Below are positions 1 through 7,007 of a stretch of DNA of 7,867 nucleotides, in pieces. The position numbers and the translations under genes were made by a program. The notes beneath the pieces are model-generated. The model saw only the letters and a program-made list of their open reading frames with translations, was not told the DNA's origin and ran no database searches. Source of the stretch: Sandaracinobacteroides sp964394815 (lineage in GTDB: Bacteria > Pseudomonadota > Alphaproteobacteria > Sphingomonadales > Sphingomonadaceae); contig CAYMZC010000119.1 of NCBI GenBank assembly GCA_964394815.1, positions 1 to 7,867 of the forward strand, written 5' to 3'. Positions within the stretch are counted from its first letter, which is position 1. Every line of letters begins with the position of its first letter.

Positions 1-1
1 G

Positions 2-1372
2 CAGCGGGTCGGCCGCGCCAACCACCGGCTGGAGGAATCCTCTCGCGCGGTGATCGTTCCCGGAAACCGCTTCGAATATCTGGAAGCGCTCGCCTGCCTC
101 GATGCAGTGGCCGCCGGCGAGCTTGATGGCGAGGCGCACCGGCCGGGCGCGATCGATGTGCTTGCCCAGCATGTCATGGGGGTGGCATCGGCCGGCCCGT
201 TCGGAGCCGATGCCCTGTTTGCCGAAATCAGGATGGCGGCACCCTATGCCGGCCTTCCACGCAGCACCTTCGACCGGCTGCTCGCCTTCGCGGCGACCGG
301 GGGCTATGCTCTCGGCGCCTATGACCGCTTCCACAAGCTGGTCGAAGGCCCGCCGGGCCATTGGCGGCTGGCACATCCGAAGCTGGCGGCACAGCATCGC
401 CTGAACGCGGGCGTGATCGTGGAAGCTCCGGCCATGACGGTGCGGCTGGGGCGCGGCCGGGCGCTCGGCACCATAGAGGAATGGTTCGGAAGCCAGCTTC
501 GCATCGGCGACCGCTTCCTCTTCGCCGGGCAGGTGCTGGAACTGGTGCAGTCGACCGAGACGGACCTGCATACCCGTCTGGCGCGGGGCGAACCGTCCGT
601 TCCGGCCTATGTCGGCGGGCGCATGCCGCTCAGCACCAATCTCGCCCGCCGGGTTCAGGCCCTTCTGGCGGATGACAGCCAGTGGGCGCGCATGCCGGCC
701 GATGTGCGCGAATGGCTCACCTTGCAGAAACAGGTGTCGGAGCTTCCCGGGCCGGGCAAGCTTCTGGCCGAGACCTTCGCCCGCCATGGCCGCCATCACC
801 TCATACTCTACGGGTTCGAAGGGCGAAACGCGCACCAGTCCCTCGGCATGCTGCTGACCCGGCGGATGGAGACTCTGGGGCTGAAACCGCTGGGCTTTCT
901 TGCCAGCGACTATGTGCTGGGCCTGTGGGGGCTGGAGCCGTTCGACGATCCGGCCGCCCTGTTTTCAGGCGCCATCATGGCCGATGAACTGGAGGAATGG
1001 ATCCGCACGACGCCTTTCCTGAAGCGCGCCTTCCGCGATGTTGCGGTGATATCGGGGCTGGTGGAACGGCAGCAGCCGGGCCGGCGGCGCAGCGGCCGCT
1101 CCATCGCCTTCTCGACCGACCTCATCCACGATGTGCTGCAGCGCCACGAGCCGGGCCATATCCTGCTCGAAGCCGCCCGGGCCGAGGCGGGCAACCGCCT
1201 GACGGACCTGGACCGGCTGGACGCGCTGGTGCGACGGGCGCGCACGCAACTGGTCGTGCGCCACCTCGACCGCGTCAGCCCGCTCGCTGTTCCGGTGCTG
1301 CTCGACATAGGCCGTGAAGGCGTGCGCGGCGAAGCCGAGGAAGCGCTTCTGGCGGAGATGGCAGGGGCCTGA
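2..1372 (+). CDS. Ligase-associated DEXH-box helicase (Lhr-like), C-terminal part, 5' truncated
   Basis: This is the C-terminal 456 residues of a superfamily 2 DNA helicase of the Lhr-like, ligase-associated type, a cytoplasmic ATP-dependent enzyme linked to DNA repair. The frame is open from base 2, and its first residues read QRVGRANHR, which is helicase motif VI (arginine fingers). The real start therefore lies left of the window, and the GTG at 50 is internal. Motif VI is followed by a winged-helix-like stretch and then the Lhr/DEAD-associated domain, with recognisable blocks GTIEEWFGSQLRIGDRF (near bases 467-517) and GGRMPLSTNLARRV (near 614-655). Full-length members are roughly 800 residues, so about half is visible, and motifs I-V are outside. 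In many proteobacteria this gene is followed by a ligase-associated phosphoesterase (pdeM); here none follows. No strong intrinsic terminator is seen after the TGA at 1370-1372. Family assignment is confident; the exact substrate is not shown by sequence. Confidence 0.9.
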   Translation, partial: QRVGRANHRLEESSRAVIVPGNRFEYLEALACLDAVAAGELDGEAHRPGAIDVLAQHVMGVASAGPFGADALFAEIRMAAPYAGLPRSTFDRLLAFAATGGYALGAYDRFHKLVEGPPGHWRLAHPKLAAQHRLNAGVIVEAPAMTVRLGRGRALGTIEEWFGSQLRIGDRFLFAGQVLELVQSTETDLHTRLARGEPSVPAYVGGRMPLSTNLARRVQALLADDSQWARMPADVREWLTLQKQVSELPGPGKLLAETFARHGRHHLILYGFEGRNAHQSLGMLLTRRMETLGLKPLGFLASDYVLGLWGLEPFDDPAALFSGAIMADELEEWIRTTPFLKRAFRDVAVISGLVERQQPGRRRSGRSIAFSTDLIHDVLQRHEPGHILLEAARAEAGNRLTDLDRLDALVRRARTQLVVRHLDRVSPLAVPVLLDIGREGVRGEAEEALLAEMAGA

Positions 1373-1381
1373 CAGATCGCG

Positions 1382-1421
1382 CTGTCATCAAAGCGCAACT
1401 TTTGCGTCACCTTAGTGTCAC
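1382..1421 (+). promoter_or_regulatory. Putative tandem PhoB box (four half-sites, 11-base period)
   Basis: Four 7-base elements are separated by exactly 4 bases each: CTGTCAT (1382-1388), GCGCAAC (1393-1399), GCGTCAC (1404-1410) and GTGTCAC (1415-1421). The spacers are CAAA, TTTT and CTTA, which are AT-rich in an otherwise GC-rich region. The known PhoB box is two CTGTCAT/C-like direct repeats separated by an AT-rich 4-base spacer. Against CTGTCA(T/C), half-sites 1, 3 and 4 match at 7, 5 and 6 of 7 positions; half-site 2 is degenerate, matching at 3 of 7. The array lies in the gap after the helicase stop, 129 bases before the lipoprotein ATG, on the correct strand. I could not call a convincing -10 element downstream, as is common in alphaproteobacteria. 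Phosphate-starvation activation of the lipoprotein/receptor pair is the inference. Confidence 0.7.
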
Positions 1422-1457
1422 GCGATTGAAACCCAACTGAAAGCTGCGCGCAACCAA

Positions 1458-1474
1458 GCTGCAATGCTTGCAGC
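1458..1474. repeat. 17-base odd palindrome in the lipoprotein leader
   Basis: GCTGCAATGCTTGCAGC is a perfect 7-base inverted repeat around a 3-base centre. Its left arm also belongs to a direct repeat: AAGCTGC occurs at 1441-1447 and again at 1456-1462, 15 bases apart. The element lies between the putative Pho boxes and the start codon at 1551, so it is probably near the transcription start or in the 5' leader. It could be an operator for a second regulator or a small RNA hairpin. Nothing in the sequence decides between these. Confidence 0.4.
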
Positions 1475-1550
1475 CTAGTGAGACGCCGCCGCACCGGCAC
1501 GGGCCGGGGAAGCGGACCGGATTCGCACCTTACACGCCAAGGGGAATACC

Positions 1551-3059
1551 ATGTCTCAATTTCGCGCCCTGCTTCTCATCGGCTCGGCCATGGCGCTGGC
1601 CGCCTGCAGCGGAGCAACCGACGTCGCCTCTCCCGGCGACGGCGTGATCGTCTTCCCGCCGGCGCCCACGCCCACGCCCACCCCCACGCCGACCCCGACC
1701 CCCACGCCGACGCCGCCCACCGGCCCGGCCGAAAGCTGCCCCGCCGGCACGTCGAACGTCGGCATCATTGCCGATCTCCGCAACTGCCAGGTCTCGGGCA
1801 CCATCACGGGCAACCTCGTCCTCGAGAACCTGCCGGGCGTTATCTACTCCGTCTCGGGCGGTGTCCGCATCGGTCGCGATATCGGCGGCGATGGCAAGAA
1901 GCCAGGCGGCGCGCAGGGCATCCTCACCATCGAGCCGGGCGTCGTCGTCTTCGGCTCCTCGGGCGGTGACTTCATCCTCGTCGAGCGTGGCTCGCAGATC
2001 TTCGCCGAAGGGGCGGCCGACAAGCCGATCGTGCTGACCAGCCGCCAGAATGTCGAAGGCACCACCAACGACGATTCGATCGGCCAGTGGGGTGGTCTCG
2101 TCATTCTCGGACGCGCGCCGATCCACACCTGCATCGGTGCGGGCATCGTTGGCGGCAGTGTGGACTGCGAAGCCCAGATCGAAGGCGCCAACGGCCTTTA
2201 CGGTGGCGCGCTTCCGACCGACAACTCCGGTCGTCTGCGCTATCTGCAGGTGCGTTACGCCGGCTTCGAGGTTTCGCCCGGCAACGAACTGAACGGCATC
2301 ACCCTGGGTGGCGTCGGCTCGGGCACCTTCATGGAGAATGTCCAGGTCCACAATGGCTCGGATGATGGCGTCGAATGGTTCGGCGGCCGCGTCAACAGCC
2401 GCTATCTCGTCGTGACCGGCGCCGATGACGATTCGCTCGACACCGACCTCGGCTATCGTGGTTTCAACCAGTTCGGCCTCGTGCTGCAGCGCTCGACCGG
2501 CGGTGACCGCGTGATTGAGGGTGAAACCTCGGGCAATGACCTGCGCACGCCGCGCTCGCGTCCGGTCTTCACCAACTACACTTTCGTCGGCAATCGCACG
2601 CCTGCCGCCCTGCTGTTCCGTGGCGGCACCGATTACCGCATCTACAACAGCATCGTGACGGCTCCGGGCGCATGCTTCCAATATGCCAACCCGCAGACGA
2701 TCGCGCCGGCCGATGCCGCCATCCAGGAAGAAGGCCCGCCGGTCGTCGCCTCGACCTTCATGGCCTGTGGCGGTGGTGCGGCGGCTGCCGGCACGGGCAT
2801 CACCCAGCAGCAGATTCTCGACCTGCTCACGGGCAACAACAATGTCCTCGACGGCACCAGCACGATGGTCGACCGCATCTTCCCGGGCGCCAATGAACTG
2901 GCCGTCACGCCGTTCGCGGTGTCGGGCTACAACAGCTACTTCACCGACACGACCTATGTCGGCGCCTTCCGCGACCAGAATGACCGCTGGTTCGCTGGCT
3001 GGACCTGCGGCCTGCCGGGCGCGGCTTCGTGCACCGCGGCAGCCCTGCCGATCAACTGA
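1551..3059 (+). CDS. Outer membrane/surface lipoprotein with Pro-Thr linker and predicted beta-helix domain, partner of the TonB receptor
   Basis: A 502-residue secreted lipoprotein. The start ATG is preceded by AAGGGG (1539-1544) at 6 bases. Residues 1-19 form a lipoprotein signal peptide with lipobox L-A-A-C, and Cys19 should be lipidated. Residues 39-54 are eight Pro-Thr pairs, a flexible stalk. The rest is Gly/Val/Ile-rich with regular short strands (for example TIEPGVVVFGSSGGDFILVE, residues 126-145), which suggests a right-handed beta-helix. WGGLVILGRAPI (180-191) and the acidic block DDGVEWFGG ... ADDDSLDTD (271-299) resemble a widespread uncharacterised lipoprotein family found beside TonB receptors. 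Eight further cysteines at 63, 79, 194, 206, 375, 406, 486 and 494 could form four disulfides. It leads an apparent operon with the receptor 97 bases downstream. The biochemical function is unknown; a surface ligand-capture role is inferred. Lipoprotein status is confident, the fold less so. Confidence 0.85.
   Translation: MSQFRALLLIGSAMALAACSGATDVASPGDGVIVFPPAPTPTPTPTPTPTPTPTPPTGPAESCPAGTSNVGIIADLRNCQVSGTITGNLVLENLPGVIYSVSGGVRIGRDIGGDGKKPGGAQGILTIEPGVVVFGSSGGDFILVERGSQIFAEGAADKPIVLTSRQNVEGTTNDDSIGQWGGLVILGRAPIHTCIGAGIVGGSVDCEAQIEGANGLYGGALPTDNSGRLRYLQVRYAGFEVSPGNELNGITLGGVGSGTFMENVQVHNGSDDGVEWFGGRVNSRYLVVTGADDDSLDTDLGYRGFNQFGLVLQRSTGGDRVIEGETSGNDLRTPRSRPVFTNYTFVGNRTPAALLFRGGTDYRIYNSIVTAPGACFQYANPQTIAPADAAIQEEGPPVVASTFMACGGGAAAAGTGITQQQILDLLTGNNNVLDGTSTMVDRIFPGANELAVTPFAVSGYNSYFTDTTYVGAFRDQNDRWFAGWTCGLPGAASCTAAALPIN
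1665..1712 (+). repeat. Hexanucleotide repeat encoding (Pro-Thr)8 linker
   Basis: Eight in-frame 6-base units of the form CC(C/G)AC(G/C) encode Pro-Thr pairs at residues 39-54 of the lipoprotein. Each unit is a whole number of codons, so gain or loss of units would change stalk length without breaking the frame. Third positions vary between units, so the array is not perfectly homogeneous. Confidence 0.85.
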
Positions 3060-3072
3060 ACCTGAAAAGCGC

Positions 3073-3100
3073 CGGGGGTGGCGTTTGCGCGCCACCCCCG
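3073..3100 (+). terminator. Intercistronic hairpin between lipoprotein and receptor genes
   Basis: A perfect 11-base stem (CGGGGGTGGCG at 3073-3083 pairing with CGCCACCCCCG at 3090-3100) closes a 6-base loop, 13 bases after the lipoprotein stop codon. No run of T follows, so it is a poor intrinsic terminator. It more likely stabilises the lipoprotein mRNA 3' end or causes partial attenuation, giving more lipoprotein than receptor. The structure is directly visible; the role is inferred. Confidence 0.6.
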
Positions 3101-3156
3101 CACTCATGATGTCTGCCCTGCGGTTTCAAGGCCGCTTTCACCTCCGGGGAACCCAG

Positions 3157-5835
3157 ATGACCAATTCCACTCTGGCGAAGCTGCTTCTGGCGACGACCGC
3201 ACTTCATGCCGCACCGCTCCTTGCGCAGCAGGCGCCGCAACCCCCGGCCGCCCAGGAGGCCGAGCCAGAGGATGATGTCGATGTGTCCGCGCCGGGTGCC
3301 GGCTCCTTCAGCAGCGGCGATATCGTCGTCATCGGGCGCAACATCCCCAACCCCATTCGCGCCACGCCGTCTGTCGTCTCGCTCCTGTCTGCTGCGGATC
3401 TCTCGCGCACGGGTGAAGGTGACATCGCCGGCGCCCTGAAGCGCGTGACCGGCCTGTCGGTCGTCGGTGGTAAATATGTCTATGTGCGCGGCCTTGGCGA
3501 ACGCTATTCGCTTGCGCTTCTGAACGGGCTTCCCATCCCCTCGCCGGAACCGCTGAAGCGCGTTGTCCCGCTCGACATCTTCCCGACGGACCTTCTGGCC
3601 TCAACGTTGGTGCAGAAAAGCTACACCGCAAACTATCCCGGCGAATTCGGCGGCGGCGTCATCAACCTGACGACCCGCGCCGTGCCGGATGAGGCGTTCC
3701 TGAACGTTTCCGCCTCGGTGTCGGGCGACACCGTCACCACCGGCCAGCTCGGCTACACCTATTTCGGTTCCCGCAGCGACTGGACCAGCTTCGACAGCGG
3801 CACGCGCTCCGTGCCCACGCCGCTGAAGGGCGCGCTGGGCGCCGGCAAGCTGATCGGGATCGGCAATTATTCGCTCGATGAGCTGAAGACGATCACGGCC
3901 AGCCTGTCGAACGCGCGCACCAATCTCATCCAGCGCAACGACACCATCCCGGCCAACATGTCGGTCGGCTTCACCGCCGGCAACGCCTGGGACATCGGCG
4001 AGGATCGCCTCGGCTTCGTGCTGTCGGCCAACTGGTCGAACAACTGGCAGACCAAGGACGGCCTGCAGCAGACGACCCTTGGCATCTCGACCGATGCCGA
4101 TGGCAATGAAATCGTCTTCCCCGACCAGGATTACCGTTTCCTCTCGACCGAAAACCGCATCCAGCTGAACGGCCTGCTCGGCATCGGCTACGAGTTCGGC
4201 GAGAGCAAGCTGCGCTTCACCAACCTCTACATCCGCGATGTGCTGAAGGAAGCACGCATCCAGGCCGGTATCGACGATGTGAACGTCGGCGAAGACCCGG
4301 TGAACCGCAATTACACCAGCTGGTTCGAGCGTCAGCTCTTCTCCTCCTCGCTCGTAGGCGAATTCCGCTTCGGCGACCTCAAGCTCGACGTGCGCGGCAC
4401 CTATGCCAATTCCCGCCGCGACAGCCCCTATGAGCGGGTGAACAGCTATCGCCTCGACCCGGTCACCAATTCCTATTTCAACGACCTGCGGACCAACGGC
4501 ACCTCTTCCACCATCGCCTTCTCCGAACTTTCGGACAATGTGTGGGCGGGCGGGGTCGACCTCGGCTACAGGCTGCCGACGGAGCGCCCGGTCTCGGTCT
4601 CGGCCGGCTACGCCTATACCGACAACAGCCGCTCCGCGAGCCGGCGTGATTTCCGTTATCAGTCCGATGGCGCCCTGCCTGCCGGTGTCAGCCAGCAGCG
4701 GCCGGACTATCTTCTGTCGGATTTCAACGTCTACGCCTACGACATCTACATCAGCGAAACCTCGGGCGCGGCCGGCCTTGCCGCCTATGATGCGGCGCTG
4801 ACCGTTCACGCCGGCTATGGCCAGGTGGAAGCGGAAGTCGCCGATGGCGTGAAGCTGACGGCGGGTGTGCGCTATGAGGATGGCCGCCAGTCGGTCACGC
4901 CGCTCGACCTGTTCGGCACGGGCGCCGGCCAGCTGCTGTCCAGCCGCATCGAAGCCGATTACTGGCTGCCGGCCGGCACGCTGACCTGGAACTTCGCCGA
5001 GGACATGCAGCTGCGCCTTGCGGCATCGAAGACCATCGCCCGCCCGCAGTTCCGCGAGCTGGCGGCCCAGCAGTATCTCGATACCGATACCGACCGGACC
5101 AGCTTCGGCAACCCCTATCTCGTCGATTCCGAACTGCTGAACTTCGAAGCCCGCTACGAATGGTATATCGGCCGTGACGAGCGCTTCCAGCTCGGCGGCT
5201 TCTACAAGAAAATCGATCGCCCGATCGAAGTGGTCTCCTTCCAGCAGGGCGGCACGCTCTTCACCACCTTCGCCAATGCGCCCGAGGCCGAGCTTTACGG
5301 CATCGAGGCAGAGGTTCAGAAATATTTCCACATCGCCGACGAAGGCCTGTTCGCCGGTCGCCGGCTCTTCACCACCGCCAACTACACCTTCACCAATTCC
5401 AAGCTGAAGGTCGGCGAGGGTGATACCACGCGCCCCGTGACCGGCAATGGCGCCGATGCCCCGGCCAGCGACTATTTCGTCAATGGCGCGCCGCTCACCG
5501 GCCAGTCGGACCATGTGGCCAACGTCCAGATCGGCTTCCAGCATGAGGACAGGCTGTCCGAACAGACGCTGATGCTGACCTATGCGTCCGATCGTGTGTC
5601 GCAGCGTGGCCCCAACGGTACGCCCGACCTGACCGAACGCCCCGGCCTGCGGCTTGACCTTGTCGTGCGCGAGGAAATCGAGATCGGCAGCCTGCCGATG
5701 GAGATGAAGCTCGAAGTCCGCAACATCACGGGCACGGAATTCAAGGAATTCCAGCGTCTTGGTGACAGCATCATCTACAACAACCGTTATGATGTCGGCA
5801 CGAGCTTCTCCTTCGGGCTGACAGCGAAATTCTGA
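3157..5835 (+). CDS. TonB-dependent outer membrane receptor
   Basis: An 892-residue outer membrane active transporter, energised by TonB-ExbB-ExbD, that imports a bound ligand into the periplasm. The ATG at 3157 follows GGGGA (3146-3150) at 6 bases and opens directly into a signal peptide (K8, then LLLATTALHAAPLLA, cleavage probably after Ala23). The same frame is open further upstream, but that part overlaps the lipoprotein gene and is not coding. A Pro/Glu-rich linker precedes a TonB-box-like DIVVIG (55-60). The plug follows (about 65-175) with YVYVRGLGERYS (107-118), NGLPIPSPEPLKRV (123-136) and PGEFGGGVINLTTRAVP (161-177). The remaining roughly 700 residues are the beta-barrel, ending in a C-terminal Phe (FSFGLTAKF), the outer membrane assembly signal. 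No N-terminal signalling or carboxypeptidase-like domain is present. The ligand is not identifiable from sequence. The upstream lipoprotein and Pho boxes point to a phosphate-stress nutrient, which is inference. Confidence 0.93.
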   Translation: MTNSTLAKLLLATTALHAAPLLAQQAPQPPAAQEAEPEDDVDVSAPGAGSFSSGDIVVIGRNIPNPIRATPSVVSLLSAADLSRTGEGDIAGALKRVTGLSVVGGKYVYVRGLGERYSLALLNGLPIPSPEPLKRVVPLDIFPTDLLASTLVQKSYTANYPGEFGGGVINLTTRAVPDEAFLNVSASVSGDTVTTGQLGYTYFGSRSDWTSFDSGTRSVPTPLKGALGAGKLIGIGNYSLDELKTITASLSNARTNLIQRNDTIPANMSVGFTAGNAWDIGEDRLGFVLSANWSNNWQTKDGLQQTTLGISTDADGNEIVFPDQDYRFLSTENRIQLNGLLGIGYEFGESKLRFTNLYIRDVLKEARIQAGIDDVNVGEDPVNRNYTSWFERQLFSSSLVGEFRFGDLKLDVRGTYANSRRDSPYERVNSYRLDPVTNSYFNDLRTNGTSSTIAFSELSDNVWAGGVDLGYRLPTERPVSVSAGYAYTDNSRSASRRDFRYQSDGALPAGVSQQRPDYLLSDFNVYAYDIYISETSGAAGLAAYDAALTVHAGYGQVEAEVADGVKLTAGVRYEDGRQSVTPLDLFGTGAGQLLSSRIEADYWLPAGTLTWNFAEDMQLRLAASKTIARPQFRELAAQQYLDTDTDRTSFGNPYLVDSELLNFEARYEWYIGRDERFQLGGFYKKIDRPIEVVSFQQGGTLFTTFANAPEAELYGIEAEVQKYFHIADEGLFAGRRLFTTANYTFTNSKLKVGEGDTTRPVTGNGADAPASDYFVNGAPLTGQSDHVANVQIGFQHEDRLSEQTLMLTYASDRVSQRGPNGTPDLTERPGLRLDLVVREEIEIGSLPMEMKLEVRNITGTEFKEFQRLGDSIIYNNRYDVGTSFSFGLTAKF

Positions 5836-5870
5836 TTATCCGGTTGATTTCAGTCCTTCCGGAACACTGA

Positions 5871-5902
5871 AAGGGGGCGGCCGGTGATCCGGCCGCCCCC
5901 TT
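5871..5902. terminator. Intrinsic terminator between convergent genes
   Basis: A 14-base perfect stem (AA, GGGGGCGGCCGG at 5873-5884, loop TGAT, CCGGCCGCCCCC at 5889-5900, TT) is followed on the plus strand by TTCTTTTCC. It lies 35 bases after the receptor stop. On the minus strand the tail is only a short TTT, so it should be strong for the receptor operon and weaker for the glycosyltransferase operon that ends at 5937. Just upstream, TTTCAGT (5848-5854) and ACTGAAA (5866-5872) can form a second stem sharing bases 5871-5872 with the terminator. Confidence 0.88.
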
Positions 5903-5936
5903 CTTTTCCGCCAGAGGCTTTTCCTGAAAGTTGCTG

Positions 5937-7007
5937 TCAGGCCTTTCCGGTGGCGCCGCACAAGTCGATGCCCGGCCTGACGTCCGTGCCTGCCATTGCG
6001 GCACAGGCGATTACTGCCGATTCGAACTGGCGGGCGGCTTTGTCCCAGCTGTAATCGCGGGCGCGGGCGATGGCGGCTCCGCGCGGAATGGTCAGGGCCC
6101 TGCCAATGGCGCGCGACAGGTCCCTATCCAGCGCGCCGGCAAGGCTGTCGCCCAGGATGTCGAGCGGGCCGGCAACCGGATAGCCGGCAACCGGCAGGCC
6201 GGAAGCCAGTGCTTCCACCAGCACCAGGCCGAAGGTATCGGTGCGACTGGGAAAGACGAAGATGTCTGCCCCGGCATAGGCACGCGCAAGCGCTTCACCC
6301 TGAAGCGCGCCCAGGAACAATACCTCGGGGTGGCGCGCCTTCAGTTCGGCGAGGGCCGGTCCGTCGCCGACGACGACTTTCGATCCCGGAACCGTGGCTT
6401 CGAGAAAGGCGGAGATGTTCTTCTCCACCGCCACGCGGCCGACATTCAGCAATATGGGGCGGGCAAGGCCATGATAGGCATCCGGAGGGGGAAGGCCGGG
6501 GCGGAAGGCAGCTAGGTCCACGCCGCGCGACCAGATCTGCGTATGCGTCAACCCGTGCCCGGCCAGTTCCGCGGCCAGGCGCGGCGTCGCCACGAGAATG
6601 GCGCGCGCGGCCCCGTGAAACCAGCGCAGGTACCGCCAGCTCAGGCTGCGCGGCAGGCGGAAGCGGGCGTGGAGATAGTCTGGAAAGCGGGTGTGGAAGC
6701 TGGTGGTGAAAGGGCGCGCGGCCTTCAGGCAATGGTGTCGCGCCGCAAGCCCCAGGGGGCCTTCGGTGGCGATGTGCACCGCTGCATTGCCGGCTTGCGC
6801 GATCAGCCGCGCGACGGTGCCGGGCGTGGCGCACGCCAGGCGGATTTCCGGGTAGGTGGGGCAGGGCAGGGATGCGAAGCGGTCCGGCGTGATGGCCGTC
6901 ACCGTCCAGCCGCGCTGTTCCAATATATCGGCAGTGGTGCGCAGGGTGCGGACCACACCGTTCACTTGCGGGCTCCAGGCATCCGATACGAGGACGAGGT
7001 GCTTCAT
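5937..7007 (-). CDS. agt: GT4 family glycosyltransferase, probable diacylglycerol glycosyltransferase (Agt-like)
   Basis: A 356-residue GT-B fold retaining glycosyltransferase, predicted to transfer a sugar from a nucleotide donor to diacylglycerol at the cytoplasmic face of the inner membrane. Visible motifs are the N-terminal glycine loop PQVNGVVRTL (13-22), HTRFPDY (105-111), the donor-site segment VGRVAVEKN (189-197), GDGP (214-217) and the C-terminal signature FPSRTDTFGLVLVEALASG (252-270). In the usual E-x7-E motif the first Glu is Asp257 and the second is Glu265. The SRTDTFG form resembles SqdX/MgtA-type lipid glycosyltransferases. The ATG overlaps the stop of the upstream phosphoesterase gene (ATGA, 7007-7004), implying translational coupling. 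Beside a PlcP-type phospholipase C this is the known lipid-remodelling arrangement, where the enzyme makes glycolipid from released diacylglycerol. The sugar (glucose, galactose or glucuronate) cannot be read. The symbol rests on context and motif similarity; a mannosyltransferase of the PimB/MgtA type is the alternative. Confidence 0.82.
   Translation of the reverse strand: MKHLVLVSDAWSPQVNGVVRTLRTTADILEQRGWTVTAITPDRFASLPCPTYPEIRLACATPGTVARLIAQAGNAAVHIATEGPLGLAARHHCLKAARPFTTSFHTRFPDYLHARFRLPRSLSWRYLRWFHGAARAILVATPRLAAELAGHGLTHTQIWSRGVDLAAFRPGLPPPDAYHGLARPILLNVGRVAVEKNISAFLEATVPGSKVVVGDGPALAELKARHPEVLFLGALQGEALARAYAGADIFVFPSRTDTFGLVLVEALASGLPVAGYPVAGPLDILGDSLAGALDRDLSRAIGRALTIPRGAAIARARDYSWDKAARQFESAVIACAAMAGTDVRPGIDLCGATGKA

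Noticed and set aside
1370..1387. TGACAG/CTGTCA inverted repeat overlapping the helicase stop, as a terminator
   Set aside because: The stem is only 6 bases with no T tract, and its right arm is the first Pho half-site, so the symmetry may be incidental.
1530..3107. 525-residue open frame on the minus strand across the lipoprotein gene
   Set aside because: It is a shadow of a GC-rich coding region: Arg/Ala/Gly/Asp-biased, low-complexity translation with no domain, opposite a gene with a clear signal peptide and ribosome binding site.
2683..3156. Upstream extension of the receptor frame giving a 1050-residue protein
   Set aside because: The extension overlaps the lipoprotein gene in another frame and reads as Arg/Pro/Ser-rich noise. 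The ATG at 3157 has a Shine-Dalgarno site and opens directly into a signal peptide.
3601..5544. 647-residue open frame on the minus strand inside the receptor gene
   Set aside because: It mirrors the codon bias of the TonB receptor, which has plug, barrel and C-terminal Phe signatures. The antisense product shows no recognisable motif.
5931..6515. Plus-strand open frames over the glycosyltransferase gene
   Set aside because: They are antisense to a gene with full GT4 motifs and a coupled start. Their translations show no family features and no convincing ribosome binding site.
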